NCBI GenBank assembly: GCA_903900705.1
Contig: CAIUOG010000064.1
Span: forward strand, 22,305 to 86,304
Direction of reading: 5' to 3'
Length of the DNA: 64,000 nucleotides
Source: an uncultured Acidobacteriia bacterium
GTDB lineage: Bacteria; Acidobacteriota; Terriglobia; Bryobacterales; Bryobacteraceae
Shown: in pieces, positions 35,246 to 44,300 of the stretch
How positions within the stretch are numbered: position 1 is the first letter of the stretch
How the letters are laid out: each line of letters begins with the position of its first letter
Notes under the pieces: model-generated
Told to the model about the DNA's origin: nothing
Seen by the model: only the letters and a program-made list of their open reading frames with translations
Database searches by the model: none
Made by a program: the position numbers and the translations under genes

Positions 35246-36955
35246 GTGAGCCTCGCCGGGCGTCAGACAGTTTTGATCGTGCCTCGCCTTTTTCGCGCTG
35301 CAATGCCGGCTTTGCTGCTGCTGGTTGGGGCGGTTTGCGCGCAGGCGTCAGTCAATACCGCCGCGGATTCGCCCAAAGAGCTGGCTATGGCGCTGGCGCG
35401 GAAGGCCGCGCGTTCAGAAAAAGCCGGCAAGAACGCCGAAGCGTACATTTTTTATTCCGAGGCCGCCGCGCTGCAACCCCGGAATCGCCGCTACAAGTCG
35501 AAGATGACGCTGCTGCAGACGCGAGCGGCCCAGGAGTCGAAGCCGCGACCACGCCCGGAAAAGGCTGAGGTGGAAAAGAAAGTCGACACCACAGCCCCCG
35601 CCGATCAGCCCGGCCTGGGCATCGGCCCCGACGATGTTTTCGACAGCATGACTGAGCGGGAAATGGCCGACGCCCGCGAACTGAAAGGTCTGCCAACCCT
35701 GGCCGCCCGGCGCGGACCGCAGGATTTTGACCTGAATGCCGACGCCCGAACCCTTTTCGACACCGTGGCCGAGCGGTTCGGCCTGCAGATCGTGTACGAC
35801 GGCGATTACCCGAAGGAAGCGCAGAAGATCGCCTTCCGGCTGAGCGGCGTGGATTACCGCGAGGCTCTGCATGGCCTCGAAGCGGCAACCGGCTCTTTTC
35901 TGATTCCGCTCTCCGCCCGCGTTCTGATGGTCGCGAAGGACACGCTGCAGAAACGGACTGACCTGGAGCAGACCATGGCCATCGCCATTCCGGTGCCCCA
36001 GGCGGTGACGACGCAGGAGCTGACGGAACTGGCACAGGTGCTGCGGCAAACGTCGGGCATCGAAAAGATCGCGTGGGACACCTCGCAGGCGAAGATTGTG
36101 ATGCGCGACCGCGTTTCCCGGGTGCTGCCCGCCGCGGCGTTGCTGCAGCAGTTGTTGTCCTACCGGCCGGAGGTGATGATCGAGCTGGAGTTCATTCAGG
36201 TGGCCACGTCGGACCTGGCGAACTACGGCCTCAGCGTGACGAACACGTTTTCCGGTGTCTACCTGGGCCACATTCTGAACAATGTGATTGCGACGCCGTC
36301 CGGGGTGACGAACCTGCTTACGTTCGGGGGCGGCAGGACGCTGATCGGGATCGGGATTGCGCAGGCGCAGGCGATGTTCAACGACTCGTTCACGAGTTCG
36401 AAGTCGCTCTACCAGGCGCAGATCCGTTCGGTGGCGGGTCAGCCGGCCAGCCTGCATGTGGGGGAGAAGTACCCGGTGATCACGGGCGGCTATTTTGGCA
36501 ATACCTCCGGCCAGACCGGCACGGTCTATTCCCCGCCGCCATCCTTTCAGTTCGAAGATCTGGGGCTGACCATGAAGGTGACGCCGTTCGTGCACGGCTT
36601 GGGCGAGGTCACGCTGACGCTGGATACCAGTTTCGAAGTACTGACCGGTCAGGCGATCAATAATATCCCCGTGATCGGGAGGAGAAACCTGGTGTCCCAG
36701 GTGCGGCTGCGGAACGACGAGTGGGCCGTGATCGGCGGGCTGCTGAACACGACGAATTCGAAGGCGACGAGTGGTTTTTTGGGGCTGGCGGGTATTCCTT
36801 ACTTCGGCTACCTGTTTCGGCAGATTTCGACGGATAAGGAAGAGAGCAATGTGCTGATCGGGATCCGGCCGCATCTGCTGTCGCTGCCGCCGGACCAGGT
36901 GGTTTCGAAGGCGCTGCGGGTGGGTACGGACCTGCGGCCCTATACGCCGCTTTAG
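35246..36955 (+). CDS. Type II/IV pilus-type secretin (GspD/PilQ-like)
   Basis: The 569-residue protein has a signal peptide (PALLLLVGAVCAQAS) and an N-terminal helical, TPR-like segment of about 70 residues. An STN/N-domain-like part follows (LFDTVAERFGLQIVYDG). The C-terminal secretin domain carries the signature VPVIGRRNLVSQVRLRNDEWAVIGGLL. It would form a gated outer-membrane ring. No other pilus or secretion genes adjoin; the Flp pilin gene is 10 kb away. The GTG at 35246 is used, and GTG 35279 or ATG 35303 would also leave a signal peptide. The end overlaps the convergent methyltransferase by 4 bp. Confidence 0.85.
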   Translation: MSLAGRQTVLIVPRLFRAAMPALLLLVGAVCAQASVNTAADSPKELAMALARKAARSEKAGKNAEAYIFYSEAAALQPRNRRYKSKMTLLQTRAAQESKPRPRPEKAEVEKKVDTTAPADQPGLGIGPDDVFDSMTEREMADARELKGLPTLAARRGPQDFDLNADARTLFDTVAERFGLQIVYDGDYPKEAQKIAFRLSGVDYREALHGLEAATGSFLIPLSARVLMVAKDTLQKRTDLEQTMAIAIPVPQAVTTQELTELAQVLRQTSGIEKIAWDTSQAKIVMRDRVSRVLPAAALLQQLLSYRPEVMIELEFIQVATSDLANYGLSVTNTFSGVYLGHILNNVIATPSGVTNLLTFGGGRTLIGIGIAQAQAMFNDSFTSSKSLYQAQIRSVAGQPASLHVGEKYPVITGGYFGNTSGQTGTVYSPPPSFQFEDLGLTMKVTPFVHGLGEVTLTLDTSFEVLTGQAINNIPVIGRRNLVSQVRLRNDEWAVIGGLLNTTNSKATSGFLGLAGIPYFGYLFRQISTDKEESNVLIGIRPHLLSLPPDQVVSKALRVGTDLRPYTPL

Positions 36956-37719
36956 TCCCCGAGTCTTCCGTGAAAGACTTTGGTGCGGTAATCGAACCGC
37001 ACTTCCCCGCTGTTTTCGTAGCGGTGAAAGATGGCTTCAAGGTCCCGCGACATCTGGTCGTAGCGTGGGTCCCCCGCGTTCGGCAGGAACGAGCAGGAGG
37101 CGATCCGGCCGGTGAGCCCTTCGAGGCCAAACCGCTGGGAGTTCGGAAATTCGTCCAGCCGGAAGGCGGAGGGGGCGAAAAACGCGGGGATGCGGGAGCG
37201 GCCGGCTTCCCGGATGGAGCCGTCGCTATCCATCTCAGCGGCGTAGTGGTCGATGAGCGCTTCCACGTCGCGCATGAACGGGGTTTCGACATACCGTTCA
37301 TTCCAGATGAGTGCCGCGACGCCGCCCGGCTGCAGAATCCGGACCCATTCCGCGCGGGCGCTCGGCACGTCAAACCAGTGGAAGGCCTGGCCCGCGACGG
37401 CGAGCCGGAAGGTGTCACCCGGCAGATTGGTGGCTTCAGCGGCGCCTTCCACGCTGCGAAAGGCCGGGAACGCGGAAAGCAGTTGGTCGCCGGCCTGCCG
37501 CATTTCCCGGTTGGGCTCAACGCCGGTGACGGAGTACCCGGCTTCCAGAAAGACTTTGGCGAGAAGGCCGGTGCCGGAACCGATATCAGCAATGGCTGCG
37601 GCGGGGGTGAGGCCGGCTTCGCGGGCCAGAAGTTCCACGAGCGCGGGCGGATAGCCGGGGCGGAAGCGGACGTAGTTGGCGACGCGGGAACTGAAGCGGG
37701 TGGTGGAATTTGCGGGCAC
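36952..37719 (-). CDS. Class I SAM-dependent methyltransferase
   Basis: The 255-residue protein begins with the common TTRFSSRVANYVRFRPGYP segment. Motif I is AIADIGSGTGLLAKVFLEAGY, the second acidic motif is VTGVEPNREM, then GQAFHWFD and the post-I motif LQPGGVAALIWNER. It resembles the UbiE/COQ5-like Methyltransf_11 group of unknown substrate found in many genomes. Convergent with the secretin gene, overlapping 4 bp. Confidence 0.85.
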   Translation of the reverse strand: MPANSTTRFSSRVANYVRFRPGYPPALVELLAREAGLTPAAAIADIGSGTGLLAKVFLEAGYSVTGVEPNREMRQAGDQLLSAFPAFRSVEGAAEATNLPGDTFRLAVAGQAFHWFDVPSARAEWVRILQPGGVAALIWNERYVETPFMRDVEALIDHYAAEMDSDGSIREAGRSRIPAFFAPSAFRLDEFPNSQRFGLEGLTGRIASCSFLPNAGDPRYDQMSRDLEAIFHRYENSGEVRFDYRTKVFHGRLGD

Positions 37720-37728
37720 GCCACTATT

Positions 37729-37771
37729 CTCTACCGGCGCGTGTCTCTACCGGCGCGTGTCTCTACCGGCG
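37729..37771. repeat. Tandem 16-bp repeat, 2.7 copies
   Basis: The unit CTCTACCGGCGCGTGT occurs at 37729-37744 and 37745-37760, with a partial copy at 37761-37771. It lies just upstream of the methyltransferase start (minus strand) and about 75 bp upstream of the tmRNA gene. Confidence 0.85.
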
Positions 37772-37847
37772 GGCGGCAGGGAGGTCGGAACCCTTTTGTC
37801 ATATTCCGCATCTGAAGAACTGATAGACTGAAGTTCTCCAAGGGTTT

Positions 37848-38205
37848 GGGGGCGCATTGGATTCGACGGGAATGAATCGCGATGCGGAGGCGTGCCGGGT
37901 TCCGAGCTCCCGTTAAACGATCGGAAAAACAAAACTGCCAATAACACGCAGTTTGCATACGCTGCTTAATTAAAAATTAAGTCAGTGCGCTCCGGCCAGT
38001 CAGCCCATGGGCTGGTTAGTGAGCGTCATATAGTGGGATAGGGAGCAGGCTTCTGTTCGGAGCCGAGACCCGAGATCAATCGGACTGGTCCTTTACCATC
38101 TTGCCGGCTCTTCGGTAGAGGATAAGAAACAGAGTCAGGCTACGCACGTAGTCTCTTCATTTCGGGCTTTTTCGGACGGGGGTTCAACTCCCCCCGCCTC
38201 CACCA
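37848..38205 (+). ncRNA. ssrA: Transfer-messenger RNA (tmRNA)
   Basis: This 358-base gene rescues stalled ribosomes with SmpB. The 5' GGGGGCG pairs with CGCCTCC before the encoded 3' ACCA. GGATTCGAC follows the acceptor strand, and a T-arm (GGGGG-TTCAACT-CCCCC) precedes the 3' end. The tag reading frame begins at GCC 37937 and ends at TAA 37967, encoding ANNTQFAYAA. The 5' half of the acceptor is at 37848-37854 and the 3' half at 38195-38201. An extended -10 (TGATAGACT, 37821-37829) lies upstream. The one-piece, uninterrupted arrangement is seen directly. Confidence 0.95.
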
Positions 38206-38428
38206 AATTTAACGATTGTATAGTCACTCGCTTTTTCGGAGCCGAGAATAAGCTCGCTCTGCCAGTACGTGACCCATCCCCTGGTGCCAAATGATCTCGG
38301 GGTTTTGCATAGCCTCAGATCATGGCGTTTGCCATCCAGAAGCAATCAGCCTGGGCGCACTATCGAAATGGCAGCGACATGATGGATTGCGATGGCGTCA
38401 TGGCGTTCGTGAGTCGCGAAGGCAGTGT

Positions 38429-39250
38429 TCATAACCGATAAGGAATTTCGCACCCGGAAACCGTCACTTCTGGATATCCGTATTTCTCCAGCATCCATTT
38501 GACGACCGTTTGGGTTTCGGGGCGAACCGTTGGGCCGCATCTTACCGTCTTCAGGGGGAGTTTCCCCGAACGATGTCTAATCTGGACCGATGCCTTGATG
38601 CCTGAATAGCTGCTGTGAAAGGACATCTGGGAAACTGGCGGGGCAGGCACAAGCACTCGCCATTCTTTTTCTTCGGCGAATCCACCATGCTTGATCATGT
38701 TTTCGAAGGCCCATTCAGCCCACATGTGGGCACCTGTCGCCATTGACTCGCCAAGCGACTTCGATCCTGCCTCTCCATAAAAGACCTTCACCGGTCGCGC
38801 GGCGTACTCGCCCGCCTTCATCTCGCTTCGGTCAAGCTCTGCCACTTGGGGGCCGTCAAATCCCAGGCAGTATCCGCCGCCCTGCGCCGAGTAGCACCGC
38901 CACATACTCAAGAGGTCACCGTCTTCGCAAAAACAGGTTACGAACATGGATTCTGGAGCAGGCAAGGTCATGTAAAGAGGCGGGCGATGCCGCTCCCTTG
39001 ACACGGCATCAGCATACTTCGAAACTATGGTCTTTCCAAACTCCCCTTCAGAAGAATCATTGAGACTCTTGCCAAAGGTAGCCCGCAAAGCGTTTTCTTT
39101 CGCGATACCCTGTAGACCCTCGAATGTGGTGTAGTGATACAGGGTCGCAGGAATAAGCTGAGGGTCGAAGACTTTCTCCCATTCTGATAGGCTGGCAAGT
39201 AGCTGTTCCAAACCACCGAGATCAGCGGAGGGCGTGGGAGTTTCGGGCAT
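38429..39250 (-). CDS. DUF2971-family protein
   Basis: The 273-residue soluble protein has DUF2971 motifs: LYHYTTFEGLQGIAKENALRAT, SLNDSSEGEFG, MFVTCFCEDGDLLSMWRCY and GGGYCLGFDG. Family function is unknown; members are common in genomic islands and near defence genes. It lies between tmRNA and a toxin-antitoxin pair. Its base composition is visibly less GC-rich than the neighbouring core genes, which fits acquisition by transfer. Confidence 0.8.
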   Translation of the reverse strand: MPETPTPSADLGGLEQLLASLSEWEKVFDPQLIPATLYHYTTFEGLQGIAKENALRATFGKSLNDSSEGEFGKTIVSKYADAVSRERHRPPLYMTLPAPESMFVTCFCEDGDLLSMWRCYSAQGGGYCLGFDGPQVAELDRSEMKAGEYAARPVKVFYGEAGSKSLGESMATGAHMWAEWAFENMIKHGGFAEEKEWRVLVPAPPVSQMSFHSSYSGIKASVQIRHRSGKLPLKTVRCGPTVRPETQTVVKWMLEKYGYPEVTVSGCEIPYRL

Positions 39251-39395
39251 GGGGTTTCAGAAGAAGCCTGCCATATTTCCGGCTGCGGCCCGGACAGATC
39301 CGCCGCTTACGGCCCGGTCGTACGGCTGCGCTCGAGAATACGTCTGACTGACCGGCCCATGAAGGTTTGAGGGCTCCGAGATTCAACCATTTTCG

Positions 39396-39418
39396 ATTGT
39401 GTACAATGTGTACACAAT
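39396..39418. promoter_or_regulatory. Perfect inverted-repeat operator of the toxin-antitoxin pair
   Basis: ATTGTGTACA (39396-39405), a 3-base spacer, and TGTACACAAT (39409-39418) form a perfect 10-bp inverted repeat ending one base before the antitoxin ATG. It contains a -10-like TACAAT (39402-39407). Binding of the antitoxin or the toxin complex here would block transcription, the usual autoregulation of such pairs. Confidence 0.75.
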
Positions 39419-39697
39419 ATGGAAGCGGAAAAGATCGGCATCCGCGAGTTTCGTGAGAACCTCGCAGGCTACCTCGAAGGCGGTCGCTCGCTGGCAATCA
39501 CCCGTCACGGCGAAACCCTGGGATTCTTCATTCCGACCCAAAAGCGAGATCGGAAGGTGGAAGTGGAGGCGATGCGTGCTGCCGCCAGAGAACTCGACGC
39601 TATGATCGCTTCGTGGGGTGCTTCGGAAGACCAACTCATGGTTGAACTGAAGGAAATTCGGCAGGCATCCCGCGAGAAGAAACGGAATGCAAAATAG
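39419..39697 (+). CDS. Type II antitoxin, Phd/YefM-like
   Basis: The 92-residue protein has the Phd/YefM N-terminal DNA-binding fold: KIGIREFRENLAGYLEGGRSLAITRHGETLGFFIP. This is the strand-helix pattern with a (V/I)T(R/K)HG turn. A charged helical C-terminus would bind the toxin. It is followed by the PIN toxin gene with an 11-bp overlap and preceded by a perfect palindromic operator. Confidence 0.85.
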   Translation: MEAEKIGIREFRENLAGYLEGGRSLAITRHGETLGFFIPTQKRDRKVEVEAMRAAARELDAMIASWGASEDQLMVELKEIRQASREKKRNAK

Positions 39698-40106
39698 AGC
39701 ACTTGTGCTCGATGCCAATATCCTGATTCGCGCGGTATTGGGCGTCCGGACCCGGCAGATCCTCGAACACTATGCTGCCGGCGCTTCGTTCTTTGTTCCT
39801 GAAGTAGCTCTGTCTGAAGCACAGGAACATCTCGCCACACTTGTCGCGAGGCGCGGAGGGGAGCCGGCAAAGGCCCTTCGCCTGCTAGCCGCTTTGGTGG
39901 GCCTTGTAGAAATGGTCGGCCCGGACATCTACGGTCACCACGAGACGGAAGCCAGAAAGCGGCTCGGAACCCGCGATCCGGATGATTGGCCGATTCTTGC
40001 ATCGGCTCTCGCCCTCGGCTGCCCGATCTGGACTGAAGACACCGACTTCTTCGGATGTGGGGTTGCGACCTGGACATCGAAGAATGTCGAAATCTTTCTG
40101 GACTGA
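39687..40106 (+). CDS. Type II toxin, PIN-domain ribonuclease (VapC-like)
   Basis: The 139-residue PIN protein has the conserved acidic residues LVLDANILIRA (Asp), VALSEAQEHL (Glu), RDPDDWPILASAL (Asp) and WTEDTDF (Asp), which bind Mg2+ for RNA cleavage. It overlaps the antitoxin gene by 11 bp. A PIN toxin paired with a Phd/YefM antitoxin is a common mixed combination. The target RNA cannot be read from sequence. Confidence 0.88.
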   Translation: MQNRALVLDANILIRAVLGVRTRQILEHYAAGASFFVPEVALSEAQEHLATLVARRGGEPAKALRLLAALVGLVEMVGPDIYGHHETEARKRLGTRDPDDWPILASALALGCPIWTEDTDFFGCGVATWTSKNVEIFLD

Positions 40107-40107
40107 A

Positions 40108-40127
40108 GTTCAAATCCCCCGCCTTCA
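40108..40127. repeat. Imperfect copy of the tmRNA 3' end (possible att remnant)
   Basis: The 20 bases at 40108-40127 match the tmRNA T-arm/acceptor end at 38182-38202 in 18 of 21 aligned columns (two mismatches, one gap). The two copies bracket the DUF2971 and toxin-antitoxin genes in direct orientation, as expected for the ends of an element integrated at ssrA. No integrase lies between them. Confidence 0.45.
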
Positions 40128-41186
40128 AAGCGCCGGGTAATCGATGTACCCCGCCGGACCCGGCATATAAAACGTCGACGCGTCCGCTTCCGCCAACGCC
40201 GCCCCGTTTTCGAACCGCGCCACCAGGTCCGGGTTCGAGATATAGAACCGGCCGTAGGCCACGAAATCCGCGCCGCCTTCCCTCAGAATTTCATTGCCGG
40301 AGGCGAGGTCGAAGCCGCCGCCCGCGATGAAAGGACCGTTGAAGAGAGGCCGCAGAAGCCCCAGGATATTCGCCGGCTCCGCTGACCGCATCACATGCAG
40401 GTACGCCAGGCCCAGCGGGGAAATCGCCTTCACCAGCTCGGTGTAGGTTTCCACCGGGTTGTCGTCCTGAATATCGTTGAACGCCATTCCCGGGCTCAGC
40501 TTGATTCCCACTTTCGACGCGCCGCCCGCCGCCGCGCTCATCGCCTGCAGCGTCTCCACCACGAAACGAATGCGATTTTCCACGCTGCCGCCGTACTGAT
40601 CGGTGCGGTGATTGCTGCCGGTGGAGAGGAACTGCATCGGCAGATAGCCTGAAGCGGCGTGCAGTTCCACGCCATCGAACCCGGCTTCGAGCGCATTGCG
40701 CGTGGCCTGCGCGTACTCGGCGATCACGCCCGGAATCTCGGCCGTTTCGAGCGCCCGCGGCAGGTCGTTGTCCTGCATCATCTGCGTGTCCGTCCACATC
40801 TTGCCGGCGGCCCGGATGGCGGAAGGGGCCACGGGCGCGTCCGGGATCGACCGGTTCGCCGAGTGCGCAATGCGGCCCACATGCATGATCTGAAGAAAAA
40901 TTCGTCCGCCTTTGGCATGCACGCCGTCCGTGATTTTCTTCCACGCGGCAATCTGCTCCGCCGTGTAAATGCCCGGTGTACGCGCATAGCCAATGCCCAT
41001 GGCGGATGGCGCGGTGCCTTCGGAAATAATGAGTCCCGCCGTCGCCCGCTGGCTGTAGTACTCAATCGCCAGTTCGGAGGGGACTTCGTTTGATGCGCGG
41101 CTGCGCGTCATGGGGGCCATCACGATCCGGTTCGGGGTTGCAAAGCCGTCAATCCGGCCAGCGCTGAAGAGATTGGTTGAGGACAT
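40125..41186 (-). CDS. Old Yellow Enzyme-family NADH:flavin oxidoreductase (NemA-like)
   Basis: The 353-residue FMN TIM-barrel protein has NRIVMAPMTRSRA at the start, the substrate-binding motif GVELHAASGYLPMQFLS, then RTDQYGGSVENRIRFV and a C-terminal phosphate site (GADFVAYGRFYISNPDL). It reduces activated alkenes or nitro compounds. The usual His-x-x-His/Asn pair that binds the substrate oxygen reads His-x-x-Ser here. ATG 41186 gives the family N-terminus; the ORF extends to 41225. Its stop lies in the att-like repeat. Confidence 0.88.
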   Translation of the reverse strand: MSSTNLFSAGRIDGFATPNRIVMAPMTRSRASNEVPSELAIEYYSQRATAGLIISEGTAPSAMGIGYARTPGIYTAEQIAAWKKITDGVHAKGGRIFLQIMHVGRIAHSANRSIPDAPVAPSAIRAAGKMWTDTQMMQDNDLPRALETAEIPGVIAEYAQATRNALEAGFDGVELHAASGYLPMQFLSTGSNHRTDQYGGSVENRIRFVVETLQAMSAAAGGASKVGIKLSPGMAFNDIQDDNPVETYTELVKAISPLGLAYLHVMRSAEPANILGLLRPLFNGPFIAGGGFDLASGNEILREGGADFVAYGRFYISNPDLVARFENGAALAEADASTFYMPGPAGYIDYPAL

Positions 41187-41316
41187 TCGTTTTGGTTGGA
41201 TGTCCGGAGCGCCAGCCGGATTCATGTAACAAAGCTCTGGCCCGCCTGTAACGCGGTTCTAACATTGCGTTGCTACCGTGAGGGTTCAATCCGGATTCCG
41301 GACCTTCCAAACACTT

Positions 41317-44300
41317 ATGCAAAAAAGACGAATCATCGCGGTGCTGGGCCTGGCGATGCTGCTGCCCGGCTTTGCCCCCGCACAGGGCTTACTTGGCACC
41401 ATTCTCGGTAATGTGAGCGACGCTTCGGGCGCAGCGGTCGGCGACGTCAGCGTCACGGCAAAGAACCTGGCGACCAACCTCCAGGTGAACGCAACCACGC
41501 AGAGCAACGGACTCTACCAGATTCCGAACCTGCCGATCGGCGCCTACTCGGTCTCCTTCAAAAAGACGGGTTTCGAAGTCGAAACGCACCCGCAGATTCT
41601 GGTGCAGGCCGAACGCGCCGCGACGGTGAATGGCGCGCTGCGCGTGGGCGCGGTCAGCACAACCGTGGAAGTGACGGGAACCCCGCTGCTGAACGAAACC
41701 GATCCCACCAACGGGTACATTCTGGACAAGAAAACGATTACCGAAACCCCGCTCGGAACCGGCAGCTTTACGCAGTTGGCGCTGCTCTCGCCCGGTGTGA
41801 ATGCCGATTTTCTGGGCGGCACCGGTTCCAACACCGGCCTGGGCAACCAGGCGATCTGGGCCAACGGCCAGCGCGATTCCTCGAACAGCTTCGTGATCAA
41901 CGGCGTGAACTCGGACAACCTGTTTAACGGGAAGTCGACCAGCCAGGTGGATTCGAGCCGCTATACGTCGAACACGGGCCAGGGGAACAGCGTGGCGGGC
42001 GAAGTCCGGACCAATACTTCGGTGTTTGACGGTATCGGCCAGGCGCTGCCCACGCCGCCGCAGGAAACGCTGGAAGAAATCCGCGTGAATACCGCGATGT
42101 ACGATTCCACGCAGGGTTCCAAATCCGGCGCGCATATTGCCGTGATCACGAAATCCGGCAGCAACGCGTTCCACGGCGAAGTCTACGAGTATCTGCAGAA
42201 CAATATCTTTAATGCCGCGCCGTTTTTCCGCAACGCGTCGCCGTCGATTCCCGCCGGCCAGAAGGTTCCGCCACTGCACTACAACCGCCCGGGCGGCACG
42301 TTTGGCGGTCCGGTCATCAAGGACAAGCTGTTCTTTTTCGGTTCCTACCAGTCGCTCCGCATCAGTGATAACCTCGCCGGAACGCAGACCGCGACGGTTC
42401 CGCAGAGTCTGACGGACGACCGCAGCGCCGCGGCGCTCTCCGCCGTCGCGCAGGCCAACCTGAATGTGAACGTTCCGCAGAGCATGATCGACCCCGCCGC
42501 GTTGAAGTTGCTGAACGCGAAGGTCAACGGAACCTATTTCATCCCGAGCGCGACCGTGAAAGATCCCGTTGCCGCCAAACAGCTGGGTTACAACGTGAGC
42601 GTCACCGGCAAGCCCAGCAAGTCCACCGCGGACATCGCCACCGGCAGCGTGGATTACAACTGGTCTGAGCGCGAACGCCTGAGCATGAAGCTGCTCTATC
42701 AGGATTCGCCCAACTACAACCCCTACGGCGGCGGCACCGCGATCAACGGTTTCGGCAAGTCGCTCGACTCCGGTTCCGAACTGGCTTCCATCGACAACAC
42801 GACCGTTCTGACGCCGAACCTGACCTGGGAAAATAAGGTGGGCTACGTCCGGATGCGTTCGTATGCGAATACCCAGCAGCCGTTTACGCCGGGCGACCAG
42901 GGCATCAACCTCTGGGGTATTTCCACCTTCCCGGGCATCTCGCTCGGTACCACCGACCTTGCCCTGAACAAGACAATGAGCTTCGGCCCGAGCGGCAACT
43001 TCGCCAACGTGGGCATGTTCCAGAACAAGTGGGACCTCAGCTCCACCGGCAGCTGGGTGAAGGGTCGCCATACGCTTTCCTTCGGCGTCTCCTGGAACCA
43101 CACGCAGCTGAATATCATCAACCACAACACGCAGGCGGCGTCGATTGCATTCACGAATTTCGCGCAGTTCCTGCTGGGCGCTGAGAACACTTCCTCCTCC
43201 ACGTTCTACAACGGCGCGGCCAACCGTTACTATCGCGCCGACCAGATTGGCACCTACATCCAGGACAGCTATAAGCTGAAGAGCAACCTGACGCTCAGCC
43301 TGGGTCTGCGTTATGACTTTGATGGTCCGCTGAGCGAAAAGAACGGCACGCTGGTCAACTTTGACTCGAACGCCTACGCTTACAACGCCCAGACCGACAC
43401 CATTACGAACAGCGGTCTGGTCTTTGCGGGCAATTCGAAGTACGCGACGCCCGGCACCTCGAATTCGACTCTGAAGAACACGCAGCAGGGCTTCGGCCCG
43501 CGCATCGGCGTGGCGTGGAGCCCGAAGTTCATCAACCACCTGACCCTCCGCAGCGGCTTCGGTCTCTACTATGACCGCGGCGAACTCTTCACCTACTTCT
43601 CGCCGGGAGCGGGCCGTGGCTTCAGCGGCCCCTTCGGTGTGACCATGCAACTTCCCTTCACGGTGCCCCTGAGTGCGCCAACCAACGGCACGCTTTCCAA
43701 CCCCTTTGGTCCCACCGCTCCGGGCACCCCGGGCGACCCCAGTATTCTCGCGAGACAGTTGCCCAACATGGCCCAGTTGATTGCGGGCTCCGCCCCTTAC
43801 ATCTTCGGCGGCTATGATTCGCACAACAAGCTGCCGTACACCTCGAACTGGAGTTTTGACGTGCAGTATCAGCCGCTCGACAGCGTGGTGATCACGGTGG
43901 GCTATGTGGGCAACCATGGCGCCAATCAGGTGTTGCCGATTCCCTTCAACCAGGGCGGCATCGCCACCGCCGGCAGCCCCATCAATGGCCAGACTTCCAG
44001 CTACGGCTTCAACATCGTGCCTGCTGAAAACATTGCCACCTTCGAAGGCGGCAACAGTGATCTGCGCGTTCCGTACCTCGGTTACTCCACCAACTCGGTG
44101 CTCTATCAGGCAACCGGCACGTCGAACTACGACGCGCTGCAGATGAGCGTGAAGAAGCGGCTGAGCCACCGCCTGCAGGCTTCGGCATCGTATACGTGGT
44201 CGCACGCGCTCGACATTCAGTCGAACCTGGGCCTCTTCTTCAACGGCAACAATCCGCTGCAGCAGAACACGTCCTACGGCACGGCGACCTTCGACCGCAC

